Assembly (NCBI RefSeq): GCF_000471905.2 | Contig: NW_006499705.1 | Location: 6,587,564-6,651,563, forward strand | Direction of reading: 5' to 3' | DNA length: 64,000 bases | From: Amborella trichopoda | Taxonomy: Eukaryota; Streptophyta; Magnoliopsida; Amborellales; Amborellaceae | Shown: in pieces, positions 46,125-57,160 of the stretch | How the letters are laid out: each line of letters opens with the position of its first letter | Position numbering within the stretch: the first letter of the stretch is position 1 | Made by a program: the position numbers and the translations under genes | The notes under the pieces: generated by a model | What the model saw: only the letters and a program-made list of their open reading frames with translations | Databases searched by the model: none | Told to the model about the DNA's origin: nothing

Positions 46125-49067
46125 GTCTTGGATGCCCAAGTATTCGGAGTACGTAAGCAAAATTGCTCGGTGGTGGTCCCTGAACACTCCTCCCTCTCGG
46201 GCATGACCAGTGTTCCCCAAGGAACACCCATCGAAGTTGAGTTTAATATAACCTCGGGTGGGGGGTCGTCAGTTATGGGATCCTTGGGCCTTGCGAGGAT
46301 GATGAACCATAATGTTTTTCCAGTTGTAGAGGAAAGTATTAGCAAGGAACCCTGCAAAGATGTGGTGATTGGAAGCTCAGAAAGTTTCCAAGGATGTACC
46401 TTTGTGGAACAAAGTTGGACCTTCTATAGCAATTCCTTAGAAAATCCTAGAATTCCTCTCATTCCAAATTATCCAAATAATTGCTTCCACTGTGGCCTTC
46501 CAAATTGTTCTTCCTGCCTTTGGCCAGTGAATGACGGGGTAAAGAGATAACAAATCCTTAACTGTTGCTGGTATGACCCATTGGACTCCACAGAGCTGCA
46601 ACATTTGACCCCAAAGACCATGAGCCATGTTGCAATGGAGGAAAAGATGTGGGTTAGATTCTTCTTTCTTAGAGACATAGAACACATGTTGGGAATTGGA
46701 ATTCCTCTTTTTTGAAGCTGATCCACCATAAGGGCCCTCTGAGATCCTGCTATCCAGTTGAAACACTTCATTTTGGGAGGTGCGATAGTGCACCACTTCT
46801 TTGATAACACCGAAGGAGGGTTAAGAGGGAAAGTGGGTGGTTGTATAAGTCTTTTATAAAGAGATGCCACCGTGAAAGTACCAGAAGGAGTGAGAGGCCA
46901 CATGGGTGGCAATGAAAGAGTTTGAAAGAGTAGTGGAGAGAGAAAGGAAGTGTGAGAGTTTCTCATCTAAGAGAGTCCTTCTGAAGGAAGGGTTCCACTC
47001 CCTTCGGTTTCCCACCACTGCCATTGCTTTTGTGACAGTGTCTTCTTTGTTCGAGGCAATAGAGTAGAGGGAAGGGTACAGTTCCCTAAACGGGGTGTGT
47101 CCAAGCCAGGTATCCGACTAGAAGCGCAAAACTTGAACCCAAAGGGAGTCAGTCTGGGTTGCGAGGTTTCACCACCATTTACCTAGGAGGGCCCAATTAT
47201 GTTTTGGTAGGCAAACTTTATCCCAAGAGATTAGGTGAAACTTAGATTGCTCCACTTGGCCCGACCAAAGAAAATTTCTCATAAGTTGTTCCAGCCGGTT
47301 TGCCACAGAGATTGACATCTGGGAGAGTGACATAAGGTAGACCGGAGCATTGGCTAGAGTTGCTTTAATTAGGGTAGAGCTGCCTGTCTGAGAAACGTAT
47401 CTACCTTTCCAACCCGCCAGGCATCGGTTAACCTTGTCAATAACGTGTGACCAGTGCTTCTTTTTGTGTTTGCCAAGGCCTAAGGACAAACCAAGATACA
47501 CAGTGGGGAGATCCTCCACTTTGCATTCCCATGTCGGAATCAAATCCTTAATATCAGCGGTGGATATGAGGACCCGCATCATTTTTTATGTTTCCATGTT
47601 AACTTTGAAACCAGTGGCCTCTTGGAAGCACTTGAGAAACAATCTCAAATTTTCAACTTCTTGTAGAGTGGCATCTAAAAAAACTAATGTGTCGCCTGCA
47701 TACTGCAGGTGTGACACCACAGGGCCTCGACGAGAGGTATGGAAACCCGAGAGAAGGCCTGCCATGAAGAGGCGGGAGATGGACCAGCTAAAGACTTCAG
47801 CCGTAATAGTGAAGAGAAAGGGGGAAGGAGGGCCCCTTGGCGCAGCCCCGTTGTGGAGGGAAAGAAACCTTTAGGGGAGCCATTGATAAGAATCGAAAAG
47901 AATGCATTAGAGAGACAACCTGTCATCCATTTCCTCCACCAATCTCTAAACCCCATTCTTCTCATGGACTCATCCAAGAGGGTTCAGTCTGCATGATCGT
48001 AGGCTTTCTCCCAATCAATTTTGAAAATGAGCCCCGAATTTTTCGACAAGTGTCTGGAATGAATACACTCGTGAGCTTGTAACGCTCCATTTAGGATTTG
48101 TCTGTCTTTGATGAAGGCAGATTGGGATTGGGAGATGATGGAAGGGAGGACCTACTGCAACCTTGAAGCCAAGACTTTAGTCAGGATTTTGTAAGAGGAA
48201 TTCAACAGACTTATTAGCCGAAAGTCCTTAAGCTCCTCAGCCCCTTCCACCTTTGGTACCAGAGCTATAAAAGTGGCATTAATAGGCTTATGTAAAATTC
48301 ACTGGTGGAAGAATTCTTCGAAGAAACTCAAGAAGTCTGAGCAAAAAGTATCCCAAAATAATTTGAACGGGGCTATGGGGAAACCGTCTGGACCAGGGGC
48401 TTTGTCTCCAGCTAAATCATGTAGGACTTTAAGAATTTCCTCTTTCAGGAATGGACGCTCAAGCCACAGGGCCTGCATGTCCATTAGAGACAGGAAATCC
48501 AAGTCCGCCATTGCTAGTCTGGAGACAACAGGGGCAGTGTAAAGGGCTTGGAAGTAAGAGAGAAAAGCCTGTTCGATGTCAACAGGCTGAACCAGGTAAG
48601 AATTATTCACTTTAATGGTGGAGATAATATTGTCTCTCCTACGTTAATTTGCTATCCGATGGAAGAACTATGAATTCAGGTCTCCAGCTTTAAGCCAGTT
48701 AACTCTAGATCTTTGGAACCAATACAGTTCCTCTTTTTTGAGGGTGGAGAGGTAGTTAGACTTCAATTGACTCCTCGACCTGAATTCAGCTTTTGTCAAT
48801 GGTTGTGATTCCTCTGCCCTATCTAGAGCTTGAATGGATGCGAGGAGGAAGGCCTTAGATTGGCAGTAATTCTCGGGGATGGATTTACTCCAAATATTCA
48901 AGGTAGGTTTAAGCCTTTGAATTTTGGTTTGGAATCGAAAACCTGCCCTGCCCGAGACTTGACTAGAGAAGGAATTCCAACAGGCAAGGGATGAGGGTAA
49001 GGAGAGACTTTTCTTCAAGCCAGGCTAATTCAATGCTAAAAAATTGCTAAAAATGCTAAAAAATATC

Positions 49068-50499
49068 TTTCTAGAAAATTTTGGAATTATTTTGCTCAAA
49101 ATGGAATTTTGAACCAAACTTCTTGCGCGCATACTCCTCAATAGGATGGGGTTGATGAAAGAAAAAATCGTTTGATTAAAGTAGCCCATTCTGCTCATTA
49201 ATATGCATGTTCCAAATGTTTATTAGGGAGACGCCTTACTGACTGCATGCTATTTAGTTAGTCTTATGCCCTCTTCAGTCTTAAATAGAAAAACACCACA
49301 CTTAGTGCTCTTACCTGACGCCCACTGTTTGTTTTTCCCCTCAGGTGTTTGGGTGTGTTTGCTTTGTTCATGTGTTAGGTACTGCTAGCGATAAGCTAGA
49401 TCCTGTAGCTGTCAAGTGTGTGTGTCTCAGGTATTCACTCTTCCAAAAATGTTATCGCTACTATCATCCTGGTTAAAAGAAATTTGTTTATACCGATGTT
49501 ACGTCTTTTGAAATACTACTCCTTATGGCCTCAAAGAGTCCCAGCAGCATGGTTGGAAAAAGTTCAACAAAATTGTTATAGCACATGGATTTTAGATGTC
49601 TACATTGATGATATTATTGTTACTAGCAATGATCAATAAGGAATCAGTCACTATAGGAGACATCTTAAACAATATGTTCAGACTAAAGTTTTAGTCCTGC
49701 TAAGGTATTTTCTAGGAATTGAAGTAGCCATATCAAAGCATGGCATTAGTTGTCTCAAAGAAAATATGTGATTGATTTGTTAACAAAAACTAGAATGTTG
49801 GGTGCTAGACCAGTGGATACGCTTATGGATTCAAATAGAAAATTATTTGCTAATTAGGGGGGAGTTGTTCAAGGATCCAAGAAGGTACAAAAAACTGGTG
49901 GGCAGGCTCATTTATATGACCATTACTAGGCCCTATATTGCTTTTGCAATAAGTACTATGAGTCAATTTATGCATGCTTCAAGGACTCCTCACTAGGATG
50001 TTTGATTTACAAACCAAATAATCACTTAGCCATTGAGAATTACTCATATGCTGATTAGGAAGGTCACAATCTGATAGGCGGTCTACCACAGGTTTTTGTA
50101 CATTTATTGGTGAAAACTTTGTAACATAAGTAAGCAAGAAACAAATATTGTGGCTAGATCTACTGCAAAAGCTAAATATAGAGCTATGGCATATACTACT
50201 ATGTGGTTGAAAGCATTGATGTAGGAATGCTGTTGCTAAAACCTATGAAGATAAATTGTGATAATAATGTTGTCACCTATATAGCCAATAATCTAGTGTT
50301 TCATGAAAGGACCAATAAATGCCATTTTATCCGAGAGTTTATCCGAGAGAAAGTTGCTAGTAAATGGGTATATACTCCACACATGAATTCTAAGGATCAA
50401 GTGGCAAACATTTCACCAAAGGCCTTGGTTGTAATATGTTCCAAACAATTTATTCCAAGCTGGCCATGGGTAACATTCATGCTCTAGCTGGAGGGGCAA
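49068..50499 (+). pseudogene. Copia integrase end, polymerase and RNase H remnant
   Basis: After the L1 the Copia resumes at LENFGI, then FGCVCFVH, KLDPVAVKCV and VYIDDIIVTSND (YIDD catalytic box), QRKYVIDLLTKTRMLGARPV, GGQAHLYDHY-like, NCDNNVVTYIANNLVFHERT and SKDQVANISPKAL. Stops and shifts occur throughout. The order matches Ty1/Copia. Confidence 0.8.
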
Positions 50500-50726
50500 T
50501 GCTAAAATCCTTTGTTATTTAAGTTTTGGACCTAAGTATCCTAATTCTTTTTGTATGGGCAGTTTAGTCCACAACATATTTCTTTAATAAAATAGGAGGC
50601 TGAGAGGTGTGTGAATGTGTTAGACCTCACAGTATTCTCTTCTATTTCTCTCGTGCCCCCCTCGTATCTCTCTCTTCTCTCTCTCTTCTTTCTCTTTTCT
50701 CTTTTCTCTCTCTAGGTTCTCTAACA
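50500..50726 (+). repeat. Copia 3' LTR
   Basis: Begins TGCTAAAATCC after the purine tract GGAGGGGCAA and ends CTCTAACA. Pairs with 39389-39615. The two differ at many positions, so the insertion is not recent. Confidence 0.9.
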
Positions 50727-50731
50727 AACAC

Positions 50732-52653
50732 TAATGTTTCATTGTGATGCATCTTTAAGGTCCCAAAATGGACCAGCAAAAGGAGAGAGGGGACTCAAAC
50801 TTTAAACATCAGGGATCAAATTCCAAAAAGTTGAGAAATGCATTGCCTAAGAGAAAGGAATGCATGTGTGGGAGTGGGAGTGCCACCTTAGATGGAAGAT
50901 CCTGCCAACTATGATATAGACTCCCAGAAAGTGAAAAAACAGACACAGTAGTGCCTATGTTTGAGGTTCTTAAAGGAACAGTTCAGCTATTAGTCAAAAT
51001 GCAGGGGATTTAAGCACCTTCCTGAATTTTATGAGTAATTGGCAATTTGGAAAACTCATGGAGAAGAAATAGCATTAAATAAATTGGAAGTCAAAGAATG
51101 TTTGCAAGCCCGATTAGGGCCAAAGAAATTCACAACAATTTTAAATACATGAAATAAATTCCTCTGATAAGTAATAGAAATAAAAAAATGCATATTGATG
51201 AAACAAACTCTCCAACCATTACAGCAAGTGTGCATTACAAACTCAACACGACATTGCCTTACAAAGGCCTTTTAATCACACATACAATCGATAAAATAAT
51301 GATAAAGGTTCTAAGGAGCTTGCAAAAGTTTGGGCCCAATAGAATGTCTGCTTCCAAACACTATAACCATACAGAATTGATACAGGACAAATGAGATGCT
51401 CCTGCATGCTCAAGGAGGTTATATTATTGAAATGAATTGAAAATGGTTTCCAAATCACGACACAGGTAATCACCTTAGGGGCAAGTGTGGGAATGTGGAA
51501 TGAATAAAATATTCCTTGAGGGAAATATAAAAGCAATCTCTCTCTCTCTCTCTCCCTGTAGTACATGTCCTAACACTACGTCAAACTGGAGCGCTCATTG
51601 ATATAAGTAACATTTTAGTCACCGAGTAATTAGATCACTGATTGTTGGATAGGTATTAATGGATAGGTAAATCAATTTGTAACTTGTGTAGATGTGATAT
51701 GAGATAAAATGATGAAAGACTATCTCTAATTAGTGACAGTCTACTGAAACACATTTGGTTCTTTCATGAAATTGAGGATTGATAGTTACTTTTATAGAAG
51801 GGAATTTAAGTCTAACGTGAACTCCCATATCAGCTAATATATGATGAAATCATATGAGCCCAGTTGGAATCTGCTGACATGGCTCTGTGTTTGTAGGGAA
51901 CTAGCTTAATGAACAATCATGAGAAGCTCGTTCAACTATAGTCACATGAAGAATGCTCCCAGTGGGAAGGATTTAACTGAATATTAGGTTCTTCTTGTGT
52001 TTCTTATATTAGGACTGAAAATGTCTCAAAAGCCAACTAATCTCGATAAACTATCAATTATGAAGAATGCTTTGAGAAAGAAGGATTTAAACAGACATCC
52101 ATTTCTGATTGAGATTCTTATACATGAGGACTGGAACTGTTTTGAAAATCAAAGAGTGAAGCAGTTCTTCTTAAATATTCACCCGTTTCATTGAGATGTG
52201 CCATGATTCTAAAAACAGTCCAAATTGCAATTTCATCACGAGCATGCATTGAGTTCCAAAATCATTCCAAGTCAAATTCTTTGCATGTTTTTTGAGCACG
52301 CTCAATCAGGTAATTATTAGTTCAGTGGGAAGCAGACAAGAGGTGACTATTCCCAATGCAAGAGGTTTTTAACAGGTACATGTCAGATCTAACACATGGA
52401 AGGCGTCCTTGATAACTGAAATGCACAATAGAATTAGTATCCATATAGGGTCATGGATTTACAACATAGATTTCTTCAGTTTAAATAATTCACGAAATAC
52501 ACAGCACATAAAAAATATGTGTTTCTGACATAAGACTTTAAAAGAATTGCACAATTGATGTCTCGTAAAAGAAAAAGAAAATTGAAGAGATACCAGCAGG
52601 CAAGATGGGGAAGGCGGATGGGAATTAGTAGAGGCAAAGCCTAAACCACACAC
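50732..52653. other. Downstream flank of the lone ICME exon, no gene found
   Basis: About 1.9 kb with a (CT)n tract at 51537-51554. I searched the minus strand for the next exon of ICME (a Gly-Tyr-Arg-Trp start and the later GGAW and GQSAG blocks) and found none. No other gene is evident. Confidence 0.5.
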
Positions 52654-52779
52654 CCGAGGTAGCGCAGTAAGGTGAAGCTGAGACGAGTGACGAGGTAAGT
52701 TTCAGCAGCGGCGTGACCCACATCTTGCCTGAATGATTGCTGGCGAGGTGGAGTGGGAGATGGGGTTGGGCTGCCCGTG

Positions 52780-52815
<36 letters not shown>

Positions 52816-53117
52816 GCCCCTCCCCTTCTCCTCCTCTGCTGGAAAGCAATAGCAGTGGCAGAGGCAGAGCGAGGGAGAAATGGCTCCTTCTCATCTACCT
52901 TATTTTCATCATCATTACCAATATCATCTTTTGAAGAAGAACAGCAGCCATCAGCAGCATCCTTGTGGCAGTTATTGAATGAAACTAAGTGCTCGCCATC
53001 CTCGATCCCATCACTTTTTCCTCCTCCTCCTCCCCAAAATGACGAGTAGTGCTGCTTGGGGAGTTGTTGTTGCAGTTCAGATTGAGAGGAAGAAGGAGAG
53101 GGGAAAGAATAAACCAT
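52654..53117 (-). CDS. ICME: First exon of isoprenylcysteine alpha-carbonyl methylesterase (ICME), rest missing
   Basis: One exon encodes 154 residues and stops at a donor GG|GTGTGTGG (phase 2). The last ~31 residues, from [19 protein letters not shown] to [10 protein letters not shown], match the conserved segment that precedes the membrane and alpha/beta-hydrolase part of plant ICME, an ER/Golgi enzyme that removes the methyl ester from prenylated C-termini. The N-terminal 120 residues are acidic and low-complexity, with Gly5, Arg4 and a Gly-Thr repeat from a hexanucleotide microsatellite. The start at 53117 has an ideal context (GCCATGG); a longer frame from 53279 is possible. The catalytic exons (GGAW, GQSAG) are not found down to MPH2 at 34101. 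So either the gene is truncated or its next intron is very long and filled with the 39-51 kb transposon nest. Confidence 0.75.
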
Positions 53118-53704
53118 GGCCTTCGCAAGAAGAAGAGGGGAGGGAATGATTATATTAGATTTGGAATTACAGCAGCCGTAGTGAATGCCAGAGGGAGAAG
53201 GAACGCCACCCCTGCTGCACCAGCAACCAGCAAATGCCAGCACTGATAAACGAGGAAGGGAGGATCGAACAAGGTACATGTGTCCACCGTCGAACCGCAG
53301 AGGATATCATATTCCAATTCCAAATCACATTTTTTCATTTTTTTTTTTTCATTTTTATGAACACGAAAAAACCATTACAAGGCATTTCTTCATCATCATC
53401 CTCCTCCTGCGTTAACTCCTCAACTCTCCCGCACCTCCCGGGAGAGAGATAGTGAGACTCGGTCACGTTGGTTTGGTTGCTGATTAGTTGAGAGAGAGTC
53501 TAGTCCACTCCACTCCAGTCCAAAAAATCAAGAAATTCGGATTTAATATTAGGAGATCCCAAAAACATTAGAAAACTAGAAAAAACTTCTTCCTAACCTT
53601 TGAAAATCTTAGGTGAACCCTACCTAGAAATCCTAGTTTTTTTCCTAGCCTCATGAACTTTAGATTTACCTAAAAATCCTACTTCCTTAATAAATAATAG
53701 TCAC
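53118..53704. other. ICME upstream region
   Basis: Promoter and 5' UTR side of the minus-strand ICME exon, with CTC/CTT and T-rich runs at 53338-53410. No separate gene. Confidence 0.5.
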
Positions 53705-54180
53705 TAGCATTGGCTCAAATTTCAAGAATGAAAAGATTGCCAGGGTGTACAAGCAATTTGGAATCACTCAAAAATTCTCAACACTACATTACCGGCACGT
53801 AAATGGCCAGGCCAAAGCCACCAACATGATGCTTATTAAAATCATCAATCGAACTATAGAAAATGGAAAGGATTGGCATGAGAACATATAAGAAGAACTG
53901 TAGGCCTACCAAACTAATGAGAAGACACCCTCAAAGAACCTTATACTCCTTAGTCTATGGAATGGAGGTTGTCCTCAGTGTCGAAATAGAAATACCACCC
54001 TTAAAGATTGTTGCCCACAAAGATTCAAACGATGGTCAAGTAAGGGAAGCTCGATTGGTAGCTCTCGAAACTCTAGCTAGAAGACGCCTTTGAGCCTCCA
54101 CCACTATGAGGGCTGACCATCAACGACTAGAACGAGCATATCAAATCAAAGTGATCCCATGACAATTCAAGTGTCACCGA
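53705..54180 (+). mobile_element. Gypsy retrotransposon integrase remnant
   Basis: Shifted frames read ARVYKQFGITQKFSTLHYRH, VNGQAKATNMMLIKIINRTI, NGKDWHENI and SLVYGMEVVLSVEIEIPPLK. This matches the integrase core and C-terminal segment of Tat-type Gypsy elements (YGI-HKFS, NGQAEATNK, PYSLVYGMEAVLPVEIEIPS). Frameshifts and stops break it. Polymerase and protease are absent upstream, so the element is 5' truncated at about 53705. Confidence 0.8.
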
Positions 54181-55119
54181 ACCACCAAGGGGTCACATGT
54201 GGCAAAATTGTAAGACCTGTTATTCTTTCAAAAGAAGTTTGTGAAAATAATTTCATCTATTTCTTCAAAGTTTTCAAAAATCTATCTAAAAAAAGGGATT
54301 CCCTCCATCACTTCACGAGGCTAAACTGCTTATCCCATGTTCCCTCTTCAGGAACATGAGGACAACCTCTTACGCCTGTGAGGTCAAAAACCAATCAGGC
54401 ACTCCATTAAGCGGTAATATGAAGGTACTAATCTACGAAAGAAAATTGTGCTCTCATAGCTCGACCAAACTCGTGTGTGTGCAACAATGTCCTTCACAAC
54501 AAGATGAAAATTACAGATGCATACACCATAAAACACCTTTCAAGGCGAATGGAACAAAAACAATCATCATATAGATGTAAGGAAGATCCATACAACACTT
54601 GAGTGCCACAGTACAGTGATACAAGCGAACAAAAGAAGAAAAAGACAGTAAAAAGGTACAACAAAACTGGAGTGTGCAAGAAACAAAATCACCCCTCCCT
54701 CGATCTAGGAGTCCTCAACCGGGGTTAAACTGTTCCCACCCTCCTCCATCTCTGATAGGGCGGCCTCGAGGTCACAACACTCTTAATCCCAATAGGAACA
54801 GGAGCAGGAGGCTAGGTGAACTCCAAGACACGCTCCACATCCTTGGGGTCTCCTCTTCTTGCAATCGGCATAGTGCCCAAGGTGGTAATGGCATGCTAGG
54901 ACCGCATGAGAATGATTGTATCGTCCTGCACCCGTTCACCCTTAGCTCATTCTACAAGATAAAAGAAAAGCACCCGTTCACCCTCAGCTCATTCTACAAG
55001 ACAAGAAAAAGAACGACCAGTCAATATAAGAAATGCAAATGATGAAGGAATGAAAGAAGATGAAGAATACATACCCTTTCTTGGTGAATGCAGTCAATAT
55101 CCACCCTCAGCCGCCGAAT
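54181..55119. other. Spacer between the integrase and the antisense mobile-domain frame
   Basis: No conserved frame. CACCCGTTCACCCT(T/C)AGCTCATTCTACAAGA is repeated at 54931-54960 and 54969-54998. Probably untranslated sequence of the same Gypsy element. Confidence 0.45.
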
Positions 55120-57160
55120 CTCCACCTTAAGTTAATTGACATACTCCTTTGGGACAATAGCAAGAGCAACTGAGACAGACCCGCCTCTGAGGAGCTCGAT
55201 GTCCATATGCAAGCGAACGATCTGGGGTCGAGGCACTCGATGTCCATCAGCAAGCGAGCGATCTGGAATCGAGGCACTCAATGTCCATCTGCAAGCGAGC
55301 GATCAGGAATCGAGCGTCATCTGTGTGTGTGTGTGCGCGCTTGCCTCCTCCTGCTCAGCTCCTTCAGCTGAACCTCCTTATCAATGGACCTTCCCTCTCG
55401 CACTCAGCACAGGCATTGCTCAGTCGGTGTTCGATCTCTTGACCCCAGCTCTATAGGAAGACAATATCCCTCCAGAGCGCCCAATAAATGTGCTCATAAC
55501 CAGATAGGGGCATCTCTAAGTGATTGATCTTTGCTCTCCTCTACTCCCTGGTCCTCCACTCACAGACCCATGCCTGATATCCTCATCATATGCCTTTGAA
55601 GTCCCACTCATGATGTAGGAGGCTCCCAAAATGGAGTAAAGATGTAAATGGGGCTGTGGCCACTCTAGCTGTCGCATCACCCTCTGTGATCGATGCATCT
55701 CGACCACATCTAAACAAATCATGTGGATCCTTGCCAAGAAAGCGTACGCACTCTCTACGTACACACTTGCCCGAGGACTACCTCCAATTGGAGACCAAAT
55801 AATTTGATAATAGAACAAGAGTTAAAGTCAAAATTTTACCAGCTTAAGCGAAAACAATGAAATTAAGGGACTAAAGGGAAGATAACTCATCTCTTGCTCC
55901 TTTAGGGAATCCAAGAATAGGGTATAAAACAAGTGCAAATGTCTCGTCTATTTCCCAAACCCCAAAAAACTGAAGAAATAGGGCGGCAAGGGGTCGCAAT
56001 GTGCTCCCAAGCCCACACCTGAATATCACCAAGGCAAGTTAGAACATGTCCTTAAAGGATGAGCATGATATACTCAAGAAATGAAGCAGAAAAACAATTC
56101 CATACCTGCAAGCAACCACCCAGGGCGTGCACTTGTCCAAGGGCGACCTGCCTCAGACTATGTAGTAAGAAGCCAAGGATGGCAGGTCCCCATGCCACCC
56201 TCTCCAGCCTCACCAAATCACGAATGGTCCAAATCATCTTGTGTTTGGTCCTCCCTCAGGACATGTCTGCAAATAGAAAGGAGCCGAAGAGGTACACTAC
56301 AAATGCTCTCAGCGAGCGTGTCTACTCCTCTCCCATCAACTCCACATTATCATCAATGGCCACATCAGCCCTGAATCTCCTCTGTTCTGCTTCCTAGACC
56401 CACTGAAACTCTGTTGTCAGTGCCTTGGCTCTCAGCCTCTCGACCGACTCTCTACAACGTAGGTGGGGTTGGCCGCCTCATCATCAGCAATGGTGGTGCT
56501 AGCTTTCCCAACCTCCTCAACCCCCAAGAGTCTCTCTACCTCCTCGGCGGCCCTCTCAACACCGCCAACCACCATCTCCATCTCCTCCTTCTCTGTCACC
56601 ATGGCCTCACTATCACCCTCATCATCCATGGCCTCATCAGCTACTGGGGGGTCAACTGCCTCCCCCCTCCTCTAGCGAGTCCTATGATTGGTCAACTCAG
56701 TCGCTATTGCCCTACCCCTAATGACACAGCCTTCCTGTGCCTGGTGCTGGTCCCTCTGAGGACCAAACTCCTTCTTAAGCCAACTAAGCTGGAGAGCATC
56801 CTTGCTTCCCATGCTAGGATCTGGGTGGTCCCCATCAAAAATTTCAAAGAAGATCCCAATCGAAGTCTCCTCTGGACCAAGGGGGGTACATACGTAGGGA
56901 TCCCCCTCACTCCTCACACCCAGGATGTGGGTGGCATCATCTAAAGTGGGTCCTAACTCTCCACAAGAAAATGGAAATGTGCCAGTCTCCGACCTAAACC
57001 GAAGACACAACTCGATAATCAAAGGCAAATCTAGGCTACATGGCCTGATTCTACAGATCTCCCACAACCCTATCCTAGCCAGATGCCTAATATGACATTG
57101 GATCAACAGCAGTACCCACCCTCTAAGGGAGAAAAGATAACATCTAGACCCTAGAGAGTA
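55120..57160 (-). pseudogene. Plant mobile domain (PMD, PF10536-like) protein remnant, antisense to the Gypsy element
   Basis: Reading down the minus strand, pieces occur in the family order. First comes IQCHIRHLARIGLWEICRI, then LIIELCLRFRSETGTFPF and CGELGPTLDDATHILGV. An acidic insert follows. Next come YLFGSFLFAD and LVRLERVAWGPAILGFLLHS with LGGCLQVWNCF. Last come WSPIGGSPRASVYVESAYAF, LICFDVVE-like MICLDVVEMHRSQRVMRQLE and PQPHLH. This is the aminotransferase-like plant mobile domain found in MAIN/MAIL proteins and in several transposon groups. Several frame changes, possibly including one intron near 56050, separate the pieces, so it is probably dead. It lies downstream of, and antisense to, the Gypsy integrase. 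Confidence 0.7.

Larger units (their letters stand above)
44763..49051 (-). mobile_element. 5'-truncated L1 LINE, split by a solo LTR
   Basis: A poly-T run at the left (44764-44773) and a 16-bp perfect duplication AATGCTAAAAAATATC (44747-44762 and 49052-49067) define an insertion on the minus strand. In order it encodes FQRSRVNWLKAGD, GDKAPGPDGFPIAPFKLFW, IDWEKAYDHAD, LRQGA, HLQYAGDTLVF, VYLGLSLGLGKHKKKHW, a zf-RVT remnant and an RNase H domain interrupted at 45336-46124. The catalytic FADD/YADD box reads YAGD, so the polymerase has lost a metal-binding Asp. The endonuclease domain is missing by 5' truncation. Without the LTR it is about 3.5 kb. Confidence 0.92.
39389..50726 (+). mobile_element. 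Copia retrotransposon with both LTRs, carrying four later insertions
   Basis: The 5' LTR (39389-39615) and 3' LTR (50500-50726) are 227 bp each and share TG(T/C)TAAAATCCTTT at the start, TTCTTTTTGTATGGGCA in the middle and TAGGTTCTCTAAC at the end. The flanks AACAA (39384-39388) and AACAC (50727-50731) match at 4 of 5 bases. A TGGTATCAAAG primer-binding site follows the 5' LTR and a GGAGGGG purine tract precedes the 3' LTR. Gag, protease-region, polymerase and RNase H remnants follow in order but contain many stops. Insertions: 40036-41957, 42743-43476 and 44763-49051, the last itself holding 45336-46124. Removing them with their duplications leaves about 4.36 kb, normal for Copia. Confidence 0.92.

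Noticed and set aside
45999..46550. Plus-strand open frame of 183 codons
   Set aside because: It crosses the solo LTR boundary and is antisense to the L1 RNase H and zf-RVT sequence. No protein family match.
51997..52194. 65-codon plus-strand frame near ICME
   Set aside because: No similarity, no intron structure and no conserved motif.
56414..56944. Plus-strand open frame of 176 codons
   Set aside because: Antisense to the mobile-domain remnant, whose minus-strand pieces follow the known family order.
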